From Nicotiana tabacum (Eukaryota; Streptophyta; Magnoliopsida; Solanales; Solanaceae), in NCBI RefSeq assembly GCF_000715075.1, contig NC_134090.1, positions 47,933,792-47,997,791 of the forward strand: DNA of 64,000 nt, given 5' to 3'. The notes under the pieces were generated by a model that saw only the letters and a list, made by a program, of their open reading frames with translations, did not search any database and had not been told where the DNA came from. Of the stretch, positions 23,301 through 34,060 are shown in pieces. The position numbers and the translations under genes were made by a program. Positions within the stretch are counted from its first letter, which is position 1. Each line of letters begins with the position of its first letter.

Positions 23301-23563
23301 TCAGCATCAAAATTATCCTTAGGATTATCTGCATCAACAGATTCAGCCATTTCTTCGTCTGGCCCAGGCGCGGAATCACCACCATTCTCTGACTTAGTAT
23401 GAGCAGCATCCTGCTCTTGGAGGATTGCTTCTGCTAATCGCCTTACCAACTCTTGCTTCAACCCCTTTATGGGTAGCTTACGTCTCTTAAGCTCTTCTCT
23501 TAGCTCTGTGACCTTCAACTGATCAATTGGTCGATTATCAATAACAGGATACGGTGACGACAT
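20345..23563 (-). CDS. ACINUS: Acinus homologue (SAP domain, RRM-like, RSB motif), ASAP/PSAP splicing complex
   Basis: Coding exons are 23563-21904, 21283-21083, 20998-20847 and 20761-20345, all GT-AG with compatible phases, giving 809 aa. Residues 10-47 form a SAP DNA/RNA-binding domain (QLKVTELREELKRRKL, LKQELVRRLAEA). Residues about 50-550 are acidic and disordered and contain a 153-residue tandem duplication. Residues about 620-715 form the RRM-like region of Acinus proteins (NSLLIENFLRPFTLKAVQEL, FWMDAIKTHCFVSF, NAVYNLQWPP). A Pro/Gln linker follows, then the RSB motif near 765-800 (TLDDLFRKTKATPRIYYLPL) that binds RNPS1/SR45 and SAP18 in the family. The protein should act in the nucleus in exon-junction-associated splicing control; the Arabidopsis orthologue affects flowering and ABA responses with PININ. 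Start choice: the first ATG follows an intron acceptor in the 5' UTR, and the SAP domain begins right after it. The frame is intact. Confidence 0.94.
21410..21867. repeat. Tandem duplication inside an Acinus intron (about 229 bp, two copies)
   Basis: The 21414-21638 and 21644-21867 segments align end to end. Shared runs include CTTGAAAAAGGAGCAACTGG, ATGCATAAAGCCTACAG and GATTCTTGTGACACT. Small substitutions and indels only. It lies between coding exons 1 and 2. Confidence 0.9.
22187..23104 (-). repeat. In-frame 459-bp tandem duplication in the large Acinus exon
   Basis: Residues 154-306 and 307-459 of the predicted protein are copies. Both contain EVSVVQTS, TALSGQD.QKYETQN, SPVLGFQV, VSIDEKIEL, MDVEEP and EEPGN.NDKY at the same spacing of 153 residues. 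The period is a multiple of three, so the frame is kept. It doubles an acidic linker outside the known domains. Confidence 0.93.
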
Positions 23564-23564
23564 T

Positions 23565-24464
23565 CTGTTTCCAGATATTAAGTTTATTCAAAAATGGTAC
23601 CTGATCGAACCATCAAGAAGTCAATGAGAAGGCAAAACACGTCCAAATGTCTATGCAAGAGCACTCAAAAAGTAGAGCAAGACATCAACATTTTGGAATC
23701 TGAAACTAACAGATACTGTAACGATTAAGTTGGCTCATTAGACTGCAGAGACCATCTTACACTACAGCAACGTAAGGCCCAAGGTCTACTAAAAGAGAGA
23801 AATCAGCAGCAGAACATAATGCAAACCTAGCTCTAAAAGGATATACATAGGCCAATAACTTTTCTACCCCAGCTCATTTTCACATAAGACAAATGTAGAA
23901 AACAATGAAGCTTATTCGGAACGTGGCATGCCTAAGATAAAGGAAGCAAGAGGATATATTAAGAGAAGGTCAAAAACCAACCACTCTCTAATATGAAAAC
24001 AAAACGCCTCTGTGAGGAGAACAGTAAACATAAAGCATCCCCCCTCTCCTTAGAGAAACAGATTTATTAAGGATTCCAAAAATATCAGTTCCGTGAAAGT
24101 TCTTTTTAAACAAAAATGAGTCAATCCTGAATTAGCTGAGGTCCGCTACTATGAATCCTCCATATATTATGAGAGTGAATATTACTTCTGCCTATGATAC
24201 AACATGTGTAACACTGTTTTTTCATAAATACAATGTGGTGATACTCGCAGGTAAATGTATCAACTAAGCATAATAATCCAATATAAAAGAGAGAAAATTA
24301 CTTCTGCCACTGATATAACTTTTTTCAAAAAATACAATGTGGTGATACTTATAGGTAAATGCATCAATTAAACATAAATAAACCTTACAAGGAAACACAA
24401 TCAAAGAAAATGAAATGGGAATTCATAGTCTACTGCTAAACAATTAAAAAAGAAAGAAACTAAC
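23565..24464 (-). other. 5'-UTR intron of the Acinus gene
   Basis: An acceptor (CTGGAAACAG) ends one base before the ATG. A donor (TTTACAAG/GTTAGT) lies at 24465/24464, giving a 900 bp leader intron. No coding frame runs through it. The non-coding first exon would be 24465 to about 24735. Confidence 0.65.
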
Positions 24465-24762
24465 CTTGTAAATTAGGGCTCAGAGGCTTGAATCACTTTT
24501 ATGAGTCCGTAAACACATAAAACCGAGCATCGTCAGATTAGAAACATCAAAAATTCAGAAACAAAACAACAAATGAATAAACTTTTAAAGAAAAACAAAA
24601 TCAAAACAATCATTAAAAGGAAAATTTGAAACCAAAAAGGGGCTACGGGAAACTTTTCTAAGGGCGGTGACGTCAATGCAATTTCCTGTTGAAACAGTGA
24701 GGATCTAAATTAGAGATTAGGTGTTTGGGATTGGAAATTGTTGATGAAAAGAAGTGATTTTT

Positions 24763-24771
24763 CTTTTATAG
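24763..24771 (-). promoter_or_regulatory. TATA box of the Acinus gene (candidate)
   Basis: Minus-strand CTATAAAAG, followed about 30 bp downstream by CATCAACAATTTCC, a plausible start region, and about 300 bp upstream of the leader donor site. Confidence 0.5.
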
Positions 24772-24890
24772 GGTTATTGTTACGAGTGTACCGCGAAGAA
24801 GAACGGAGAGAAAGATTGTGTGTGACGACTGACGAGTGGACGGCAGAAGAACATTGAGATCGACGGTCTATGATTCCAATATTACCCTTA

Positions 24891-25328
24891 GGGGTCGTTT
24901 GGTAGGGTGTATAAGAATAGTGCAGAATAAGGTGTATTAGTAATGCACAGATTAGTAATGCATGAGTTAGTAATGCAAGCATTAGTTATGCAGATATTAT
25001 TTCTTATCTACTGTTTAGTGTGGTGTATTAAAACTATAATGCATTGCATAATTTTTAAGAAAAATAATTGTTTATAAAAATGTCTTCCACATTCTCTAGC
25101 TTTAAGGGACTTTAAGGATAGTTTTGTTTTTTAACCATACTAATGCATGCATTAATAGCCTTGGTATTTACTAATGTCATGGTTTTGCATGCATTACTTA
25201 TACATAGAATAATACCAAGTACGATGTATAATTAATACAGATTGAAAAAATATACTAAACAAGATATTAGTAATGCATAGAGTTAATGCTTGCATTACTT
25301 TTTTTAATACCTCCTACCAAACAACCCC
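24891..25328. mobile_element. PIF/Harbinger (Tourist-like) MITE
   Basis: The terminal inverted repeat is GGGGTCGTTTGGTAGG at the left and its complement with one mismatch at the right. It is flanked by TTA on both sides (24888-24890 and 25329-25331), the three-base target duplication of this superfamily. The 438 bp are AT-rich, with many TTAGTAATGCA-like copies in both orientations and no coding frame. Confidence 0.85.
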
Positions 25329-25331
25329 TTA

Positions 25332-26187
25332 CTTTTTAACCAAAATTACTGTTAGATGGGTTTTTTCAGGATGGAATCGCCACTCTTGGGCCATTAATTT
25401 CTCTTCTTTCGTAAAAATTTCCTCGGGAAGCCACTTTCAACCTGCTATTTAACGTAGAAATAGTTAGTAAATAGTTAGTAACCTGCTTAAACTAAAAATA
25501 GTTAGTAAATTTTATATTATATATTTTATGTTAAATCTTCTAAATGTGATCCCTTTAATGTATCCCCTGTTTTATTAATTGTGTGCACAGCTGGCCATAT
25601 TATGGATAAAGGGGATCTCAAAAGACTTTCTTGCCCTTAAGTTTGGCCAAACCTAATTGTTACCTATCTTTGTGCAGTCACATTCGTTTATAACTTCTGT
25701 TCGTCTAAATAGTGATCTTCGGCCTGTCAATAGATTCTCTGAAATGGAATTTTACTTTTTTCCTTATGTTATTCTGTTTAACGTAGTACCATGAATTTAG
25801 CTGCAATAAAGTGAGAGAAGAATGTGAGAGAGACTAGGCATGTTGAATTTTTTTTGGTCATAACATATGAAATATAGCACTTTGCTTTTTCTTCTTCGTC
25901 TTCTTCAGTTGTGCTACCATGAGTATCGCCTGAGTTGAATCAGCTGCAGAGTTGCTCATCGTCGATGCATTAACTTTGATACTGTTGATTCCACCATTGG
26001 GCTAAATTATGTATATTCTTTGGGATTAAGGTAGTAGTTAGCACTCTTAATTGTTGGTTTATTTTTTCAAAGATAATATTGTCACTGTGTCTGTTGGACT
26101 CTTCATATGAGATAAATTTAATTTCAGACATGAACAAAATATTGGACATATAGCAGTGGTAACTTCAGACATATGGGTCTGGGTATT
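25332..26187. other. AT-rich spacer
   Basis: Short AATAGTTAGTAA repeats near 25455-25510. Otherwise no gene or transposon end was recognised. Confidence 0.4.
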
Positions 26188-26195
26188 GTTAAGTC

Positions 26196-26857
26196 CAGTG
26201 GCATAGTCAGAAATTCCGTCAAGGGTGTTCAAACTTTAAACAAGTCAATATTTTTTTTGTCAATGAATAGTGTACCAAATTTTTGGATCAAACTATGCAA
26301 CATTTATCCAAACAAAAAAAACTATTAATAGAACTATAATTTTATTAATCAAAATTAAAATAACAAAAAGACAACATCAAAAATTTTACTAATAAAGTAA
26401 GCATACAACCAAAGGAAAGCGAGAGCTAAGAGAATTTGTAGTTTGTGGAAATTTCTTGTTGATGAAATTTTTGTAGAGTTTAACTTTTAAATTATTAAAT
26501 TTATGTAAGAAATAACTTATAGTTAAAAAAATTACTTTTAAGATTAGTTGTTTAACAAGTTCTAAGTTTTAAGAGTTATTTTATTAGGAATTTTTTAGAT
26601 TGAACAAAAATCAAATAGACCACACATGGTGGTTTCTGTTTAGTTTTGGCAAATAAAATGGGCAGAATTTTGAACCCGTGAACAATATATCACTTTGAAC
26701 ACCCTGAACTATTTGACTGCCTCACTGAACTGTATTAAGGGTGTTGATAATGTAATATATAACCATATAGAGTAGTATTTAACTTATATAAAGAGTATAA
26801 TTTTTCGGCGAAGGATGTGCGCTTGACCACCCTTGGCATAGGGTGGCTATGCCACTG
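26196..26857. mobile_element. hAT-type non-autonomous DNA transposon
   Basis: Ends are perfect inverted repeats, CAGTGGCATAG and CTATGCCACTG, the CAGTGGC start being typical of hAT elements. Flanking 8-mers are GTTAAGTC and GTTAAGCT (six of eight identical), consistent with an aged 8-bp target duplication. Subterminal GGGTGTTCAA and GAACACCC stretches are also inverted. No transposase frame in 662 bp. Confidence 0.75.
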
Positions 26858-26876
26858 GTTAAGCTTAACTTTAGTC

Positions 26877-27060
26877 CCAAATGTCTAAAATTCGTAGTCA
26901 AATATTGGAAGTTCATACTCAAATTTCAGAAGTTGATACTAGTATGAAGTTCAAAGTTTCAAAAATGTCTGAAGTTTACCTAAGTTCATACCAAAATATC
27001 TGAAGTTCAAATACCAATTTCTGAAGTTCATACAAAATATCTGAAGTTATACCTCAGACT
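26877..27060. repeat. Degenerate tandem repeat, CTGAAGTTCATAC units
   Basis: Six to seven diverged units of roughly 20-30 bp built on TCTGAAGTTCATACCAAA. Low-complexity spacer. Confidence 0.65.
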
Positions 27061-27237
27061 ATTAGATGCATATTTTTCCCATAATTTTTTGGTTTAAATA
27101 AAGCAGTGGACATACACAATAACCATGGTTTTTGTGTGATCATGATAAATTAGTGAATCGGTTCAAAACATGACATAGTTTTTTTAGTTGAAAAAATAAA
27201 AAAGCTTTCTGCTCACACATTGCTTTTATAGTTAATA

Positions 27238-27268
27238 CTAGGTGGTGATAGCCCGTGCCAGCACGGGC
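27238..27268 (-). mobile_element. Helitron 3' end
   Basis: On the minus strand a perfect 7-bp GC-rich hairpin (GCCCGTG-CTGG-CACGGGC, 27251-27268) is followed by nine bases and CTAG/T, the diagnostic Helitron 3' terminus. The body would lie to the right. No matching 5' end was found before the LTR element at 27750. Confidence 0.6.
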
Positions 27269-27744
27269 CCAATACTATAAAAGTTGGTATTATTATTTTT
27301 CCTTAACTTTATTTTGATATGAATGATAATAAAAAAAAATAGATGCATGTAACTTCGTTTTGAAATAAAATAGCAAAAAAAAAAAAAAAGGAATAGATGC
27401 ATGTAAAAAATAAACGAAATCAGATATAGACAATGTCATTGGACATCATTTTAATACATTTTGAAAAAAATATCCACTCATAGATGTGGTTACCAAATGA
27501 TATATTATTTATATCCATGGGAGCACAATAACAATGTACATGAATAACAGTTGAAAATACCATGTCTTCCCTTATAATCAGCCACAATAGAGGTAAATTA
27601 GGCATAAGCTTGCACGGAGTTTAGGCTTGACTCTTGAGGATCTTTACGGTCTTGCAGGTGAAATCAGGGTTATTTCTTCTATATATGACCTCTATTCTTT
27701 GAATGCCCATAATAGCAAAAGACCAATCAAACCTTCTAGACAAG
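27269..27744. other. Spacer left of the nested retrotransposons
   Basis: AT-rich, possibly the body of the Helitron whose end is at 27238. The last bases, CAGAG (27745-27749), are the target-site duplication of element A; sequence resumes at 53155. Confidence 0.45.
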
Positions 27745-27749
27745 CAGAG

Positions 27750-28492
27750 TGTTTACCTTGAAAATGGTAATTACAATTAGATTTGATTTTGTGGTTCTAA
27801 AAATATGTGATTTATTTTTATGCTAGTTGTTAGGCAGTAGATGCTAAGCGTGAGACTAGAAAATGAGATAAGAACTTGAAAGCAGTATGTTTAAGCAAAC
27901 CGATGGTTGAGAATTGGGCCCTCGAGCCAGGTTATACGGGACCTCGAGGTCGAGCTAGGTACTAAGTTATGGACAGACGATGAAGGACTAACAGTTTTGA
28001 GAGCTTTGATGAAGGCTCTTTACGATCAATAATGAGTAATAAATGAAGAACAATTAATGAAACACAATAAATGTAAGCAATGAATGTAAGTAATAGAATC
28101 AAGGGAGAATGTGTTTAAGTTAGAAAGCAGAGAATGTTTTTGTATTGAATGTTGTATATATCCTCCTTACAAAATGATAAGGATCCCCTTTATATATGAG
28201 GGGAAATCCCAACATAGTACAAAATGCATTTATTACAAAGATATATGGTTGGTACAGCCATTTAATGCCACGGTATGGGCTTATACTAGCCTAATAGACT
28301 TGGTTAGCCCAAATCACGTGCCTTGGGAACTTCCTGTTTTTCCATTATAACTACCGATCTGCACTGCCTCGAGGTCAAACATTGATAGCCCCTCGGGGTT
28401 AAAACTCGACCATTGTCTCGAGCCTTTGGAGATGTGCCTACGAAGTGTCATAATGACCATAAAATCGGACCTTCTGATTTTTACCACATATA
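27750..28492 (-). repeat. 3' LTR of element A
   Basis: 743 bp, collinear with 52414-53154 with scattered differences. Plus-strand start TGTTTACCTTG, end ACCACATATA (the other copy ends ATACA). In element orientation it is preceded by a GCGGGGACTATC polypurine-like tract at 28493-28504. Confidence 0.92.
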
Positions 28493-28869
28493 GATAGTCC
28501 CCGCATTTCTTAGAATGAAAATGATAAGAAACGGTCTTGATATTGACTTCCTCGAGCCTCTCATGATGACGTCATGCTTATGACATAAGCTTTTGCGATA
28601 ACTAAAACGTCCCACCGGTTCATCTTTCTAGAAGTGTTCAATGCACCGCCGGTTTATTTTCTCAAAGCGATAATATCGTCGTCGATCCGTCTCCCAAAAA
28701 GCATTGATTGCGCTTGTTGATACGTTTCCCGAAGGCATTAATTGCGCCGTCGGTTACGCTACCACCTTTCTAAAATGGAATATTTCTTGAACCAAAACTC
28801 CATCCAGTCATTCTTCAACAGCCTTTAACTCTTTTCTTCTCTTCATCCTCATCCAACTCTATTTTCCAT

Positions 28870-28990
28870 GTTTCAAGCCCGTGACCATAAGGTCACACGG
28901 CAACGTTCTTGCCAGTTATGTCCTGGCTCTTTCTTAGAGCTTTCCCCCACCGAGTGGGGTCGCACTGGTTTTTTGTTGTTGTTGTTGTTG
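28870..28990 (+). mobile_element. SINE-like insertion in element A
   Basis: A TTTCAAGCCCGTGACC segment resembles a B box, and the stretch ends in TTTTTTGTTGTTGTTGTTGTTG. This is the tail type of Solanaceae SINEs. No clear target duplication was found. Confidence 0.45.
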
Positions 28991-29756
28991 GCCTAAAATA
29001 ATGAGAAAGGGGCTTCAAACTATTCCCGTATTAGAGGATATGTGGATCATGAACTTCTGCTCATCTTTCTTAACTTCAACCTGGTGTGGCGCTTCACTCC
29101 TTTTACTTTCCATGGAGTGAGGTGGTGACATCTACTATATTTTGCATCCCATACCGGTGCGATGTCTCAAGATATGGCTTCCTAATAGTAGTGCCGGTGA
29201 GACCCATACCCACTAAAATTTTCACCAAGCCACAATTTTCCATGCCTTTCAAAAACTTTTGCTCTTTGATAGGCTACAGCCTCTTCCTCATCTTTTTCTG
29301 CTTCTTCGAGATTCTTGAAGATGCCTTTGGAATATCGAAATGGGGTCCCCGAGGAAATGGTTCTCACAGATATTGCTTCCGAAGATGAACCTCCGAGAAT
29401 AGATTAGAATTTTAGCTGTTATTTTTTGCTTCTTTGTTTCTATATAAGGACCCCTCGTGAGCTTTTGTAATTATCGTTTATTAATACAAAACTGTTTCTT
29501 CAATTTGTCTTTGATTTTTGTTGGATTTCCCTTTGTCTGCGTTTGTAAAGAATCTGAACATGTGACTTTACCGATCGGTCCAAATACCGGACCCGGGCGT
29601 AGGTATTCCCTTGGTTCTTGATTGGTTAATATGATATTCCCTGAAACCCTTTGTCGTTCCTCGGACTAAGTTCAGGTTGACTTGATACAAACTTAGGCCA
29701 CCGGGACCCCTGACTTCAAATTGAGTGAGAGTAGGGCTTCGAATTTTAGAACGAAA

Positions 29757-30090
29757 TTTAGCCTTTTAGGCCCCATTGATAGTCATCGAGGGAGAATTTG
29801 CTCAATCATCTGAGAATAAAGATAGCCCTTAGACTTTCACAAACAGTCCCCAAGTGAGAGTTTGCTTGAGCCCAGGCGGCCTAAAAAACTTGATTTGAAC
29901 TTAGAGTGAAGATAGTCCTAAGGCGTTATAGATAGACCCCGGATAAGGATATGCTTGGACTCGGATGGCCCCTGGACCAAAGTAACCAAGAGAGCGTTTA
30001 ACTTGATCTGAAGGCGAAAATAGCCCTGAGGCTTTATAAGTAATTCTCGAGTAAGAACTGGTTCGGGCTCAGGTAGCCCGAAGGCCAAAG
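29757..30090. repeat. Degenerate ~120-bp direct repeats in element A
   Basis: Three copies start with AGATAGCCCT-, AGATAGTCCT- or AAATAGCCCT-type sequence and continue through a CGAGTAAGA-like motif and a GCTT(G)GGCTC-like motif. Non-coding region between the 3' LTR and the antisense ORF. Confidence 0.55.
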
Positions 30091-30127
30091 AATCGGGTGA
30101 ATGACTCGCACTTGTAATAGCAGAGAT

Positions 30128-30306
30128 CCTCGAGATAGGGTACCACCTCGAGGTTAGGTTTATATGAATAGTTCCTTAGAGCCCAATTTTATTTGATAGA
30201 GGTCCTCGAGATCGGGCACCATCTCGAGGCTAGGTTGGCATTGATGGCTCCTTAGAGCTTACCGTTATGGTAACAGAGATCCTCGAGATCGGGCACCATC
30301 TCGAGG
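30128..30306. repeat. Three 26-bp perfect hairpins, about 76 bp apart
   Basis: At 30204-30229 and 30281-30306 the arms are CCTCGAGAT and ATCTCGAGG (9 bp) around an 8-base loop. At 30128-30153 the arms are CCTCGAG and CTCGAGG around a changed loop. The hairpins are tied to a repeat unit that also contains CTTAGAGC. Confidence 0.85.
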
Positions 30307-30714
30307 CTAGATTGGCATGGGAATTTTTGATCCCTTGAACATTGTATGACAGTGTCATTCGTATGGCTCGGCCACAGAGCGACCGATATGGTCCCGCTGG
30401 TATACTTCCCCGAAAGTGATAATGGTCTAGTTAGAATTAATTGGCCTTCAGAGTAGGCGGACAATCTACGCTTTCTTTATATATGAGTTCGCTCTCCCCT
30501 TATTTGAGGGTTCCGCTACTTTGAGCAGCTGTCATTTTTATAGAGCTCTCCTTCCTTGCATCAACCTTTTCATCATTTTAATTCAAAGTTTTCGCCTGGA
30601 TTTTCATTTTCCTTATCTTGTTTTATCATAGCCTTGGCTGCTACGCCCAAATCCATTCACCAAGAAGAGGAGTGTTCCGCTACTGCTTCCCGCTCAATCG
30701 GTGGTACACCGCCG

Positions 30715-32840
30715 ATGTCTGGCGAGCTAACCTCAAGATGCTCTATCTCGAGGAGGGACCTTTCATTAGAGAGACCTCCCAATGTTGAGGGCCATTGGGA
30801 TCATGCATCAAGGTTCACTTCATCAATAAGATAGGGACACCTTGAGACAGTGAGAAGAGACTGCGGATGGGGAGAAAAGGTGGTACTGCATGTACCTTCC
30901 CCGAAAGAGAACATCACGGCTAATACAGAGGGGTTTTTGAATGTATACACGTACCCCTTCACGTTGGGCCCTCTCGATAGAGTCGTGCTTGACTTCTGTC
31001 AAAGATATCTGGCTACCCTGGCACAGGTTCACCCGTCGTTCTGAAGGATAGTGCTGATGATGAGGTTCTTTATGGAAGAAGTCGGGCTCGAGTTCACCCT
31101 TAGCCATCTCATTAGATTGTACCGACCCTTTCATTGCCGAAGCCTAATAGCTTTGTAATGCCAATCCACCAGGCCCTTTGTTGTCGATGATGAAGAAGAT
31201 GGGGACCAAGGTGGATGAATTGATTCGTCCGAGTGAGGACTGTCGATATTATCCCAAGAAATGGAATGTCACACGTAAGTGGTACACTTGTGTTTTTATC
31301 GTTTTTGCTTATGGTAGAGACGAATTCTGTAAAGACGCTTTCCTTTTATTTTGCAGCAACCCCGTGGATGCCATATGAGGTCCCCGACCTAACGTATTGG
31401 GCTTGGAAGCTGGTAGACCGCTCGACCTATGATGAGCGTAAGTGGCAAGATCTATCCAAGGGTAGATGAGAGGCAAAACACCACGGTACGTGCTGCGTGG
31501 TTTTCTTTCTTTGGAGTATACTTTCCTCAATGTATACTAACTCCATCATCACAGGCATTGGAGAATTTCCTGAGGTGAGATCATGCTCCCTCGGAGAGGA
31601 TGAGGGATCGTCGGCTCCGGGACCGAGGAATAATAACAAATGGAAGGAACCCTCGCAGGGCGAAGGTGCTCATAGCGAGACAAGTCCTGCCCGGAGGCCT
31701 AGAGAAGATGTCTCGGCTGATCCTGCAATGCCCGAGGCTTCTGGCCTTAGAAAAATGGTTCCTCCTTTGCCGTCGTCTTCTTTTTCCATCGAAGGTACTT
31801 CGAGGGACAAGGATTCTTTACCGTCGTCTTCTCTTCCCGTCGAAGGTACTTCGAGGGGTGTTCGAGGCCAGGAGCCGCCTGACTCAAGCGATGTCTCGAA
31901 TGATCACATTCCTATTGGGAGCGGTTCTGCTGGGGCCGATGAGACCAGGCCTGTAGGTGTGCATTCGACCTTTGAGGAGGCTCGACGGCTCTGTTCCGTG
32001 GTGAGTTTCAACCTACTATATTAGTTTTTCAGTTTTGCACTTCCACTTTCTTATTGAGCTTCTTTTTTGTAGGCCTTTGACAAGCTCAAGTCAGAGCTGC
32101 TTCGTCGTGAAGCCAGGTTGCAAAAAGCCTTGGATGGGGAGAAATCCCTCAGGCTTCTTTGTGACAAAAGGGGAGAGGAGTTAGTATACCTGCGGTATGA
32201 GGCAAATCGAAGTCTGAACTACGAAAGCCATTTTGAGAAACAGGTAACCTTTGCTTCGAGGGAATGCATGCTTCTTCTTCTATCCTCAGAAATATTTCGA
32301 TGCTTCAGCTGCAGAGTAAGACAGATGATCTGGAACGCCTTTGGGGCAAGGTTGGCCAGGCCAAGTATGAGTGTAACGGGCTAAGGGCTTAGATAGATGC
32401 CCATATTGCGGCCAAGAAGAATGCTTTAGCCAAGGTTTCTGCTCTCGAGGTACAGCTCCAGAACGCCCGTGAAAACAGGTCGGTCCTGCTCTGAGTATGA
32501 CCTTTTGGAGATGAAGGCCGAGGCCGTGGACGCTCGGGCTGAAACTGAAGAGATTCAGGCTAAGGCCGACAAGAAAGTGGTCGTCTATTTAAAAGATGCT
32601 GCTGACGCTTGTGCTGAGCTGAGAGAGGCTTCCGATCGAGAGAGCAGAAGCAATGAATATGCCCGGTGCAAATCTTGGAGGGAAACCCTCGAGGAGATCC
32701 ATGCTAGGGGCTTCGATCTCTCAGAAGAGATTGAGCAGGCCAAGGCGGATGAATATGACGCTAAGTTCCCTGTATCTGATGCCGAAGATAACGGAGAAGA
32801 GGCCGATGGGGCCTTAGTTCCCGAGGGGAAAATGGACTAG
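30715..32840 (+). pseudogene. Antisense extra ORF of element A: gypsy-type transposon domain plus coiled coil, with introns
   Basis: Runs opposite to gag. The first part (30835-31130) encodes GFLNVYTYPFTLGPLDRVVL...HPSF-RIVLMMRFFMEEVGLEF, like the plant domain called putative gypsy-type transposon (PF04195, from memory). It is broken by TAG near 30833 and TGA near 31042. GT-AG introns are visible at 31275-31356, 31486-31554, 32001-32072 and 32244-32314. The middle exon (31555-32000) is Ser/Pro-rich. The last exons encode a long coiled coil (FDKLKSELLRREARLQKAL; RETLEEIHARGFDLSEEIEQ) with an acidic end at 32840. At least one more frameshift occurs near 32490. Function of this protein class is unknown. 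Confidence 0.7.
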
Positions 32841-33084
32841 GCTTTTTTCTTTTGATTATTTGTACAGGGCTCTCAGAGAGCTTTTGTAAATATAGCCTTG
32901 CATTGTTTCATGTATGCATATATAAAGAAACCTTTCGGTTTTCTCCTTCCATGAATTTCTATTTGCTTGTGCATGTCTTTCTTTGTCTTGAGTTTTGACG
33001 TTTGTCAATGACTAGCCAACCGAATTGGCCTTCGAGTAAAAACCCTTAGGTTTATAATTCGGCCCCGAAGCTTGTCAGGCTGGC

Positions 33085-33425
33085 CCCATAGGCTCTTACG
33101 CGTAGGGTCGGTACGACCTTTAACATAGGCTAGTGACAGTGGCTCTTATGCGTTTGGTCGTTAGGACCTTTAATTTTAAGCTGGTGATAGTGGCTCTTAC
33201 ACATTGGGTCGGTACGACCTTTAATTTTAAGCCAGCGACAGTGGTTCTTACGCATTTTGTCGGTACGACCTTTAATTTTAAGTTGGCGATAGTGGCTCTT
33301 ATGCATTTGGTCGGTACGACCTTTAATTTTAAGCTGGCGACAATGGCTCTTACGCATTGGGTCAGTACGACCTTTAATTTTAAGCTGGCAAAGTGGCTCT
33401 TACGCATTGGGTCGGTACGACCTCA
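33085..33425. repeat. Six ~62-bp tandem repeats with GGTCGGTACGACC hairpin
   Basis: The units read roughly AGTGGCTCTTACGCATTGGG, the hairpin, then TTTAATTTTAAGCTGGCGAC. The GGTCG-GTA-CGACC arms are perfect in most copies; one copy has GGTC-GTTAG-GACC. Located just downstream of the antisense ORF end in element A. Confidence 0.9.
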
Positions 33426-33829
33426 AATGTGGACTTTATTTTTCCTCGCTAAAGACTTTTTGAAGTTTTTGTGTTCGCCCGACTTTTCAACGGTTCGATA
33501 AGAACCTCGATTGTGAGCTGTTATGTAGCAATAAATGAGAACCTCGGGAGGTTTCACTCGATGGTTGATTTGTTTCGAAGCCTATTGTTTGGAGCTGATA
33601 TGATCAAAGCTCTTTTGCTTATGCCGAGGGTAGCCTCATTAACCGGTTCTTTTCGAAATTTTTTCGAAGTAATTTAAGGCCTGTGATTTTATAGCGACAG
33701 TCTGGCGTCCTCGAGTCACGTGAGTTTGGCCGGAGCCTTGTGATCGTAGTCATTGCATTTGGCCGTAGCCTTTCAGTCCCCGAGTGACGTAGTTTCGGCA
33801 TTTACATCAAGGGTATGCCTTTTTAGGGG

Positions 33830-34060
33830 TCTTGCAATTTCGAATGTATAGCCTTAACTTTAAGATCGAGATTATGCCTTTTGTAAGGTCTTATAATTTT
33901 TGACATGCCTTACTTGAGGTCTTATAGATAAGTTACTTGGTACAAGTATGGTTCCTACCTTATTGAGGTCTTATATATTAGTTACTTGGTACAAGTATGA
34001 TTCATGCCTTGCTTGAGGTCTTACAGTTTTGGTATTTCCTTTTGGAGGTCTTACGAGCTC
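33830..34060. repeat. Degenerate tandem repeat around GAGGTCTTA
   Basis: About five units of 35-60 bp, each with TGCCTT.CTTGAGGTCTTA, two also carrying AGTTACTTGGTACAAGTATG. Non-coding part of element A. Confidence 0.65.

Noticed and set aside
22110..23402. Several Ser/Thr-rich plus-strand frames over the Acinus exon
   Set aside because: They are complements of the acidic Glu/Asp/Ser coding sequence and repeat because the exon is duplicated. The minus-strand gene explains them.
13703..23563. Possible operon-like or functional coupling of the two RNA-processing genes
   Set aside because: Separate promoters and 2 kb of spacer. Adjacency alone is no evidence in a plant genome.
33085..33425. 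CRISPR-like array of regular repeats
   Set aside because: The spacers are as repetitive as the repeats, the unit is a plain tandem repeat, and the context is a plant retrotransposon.
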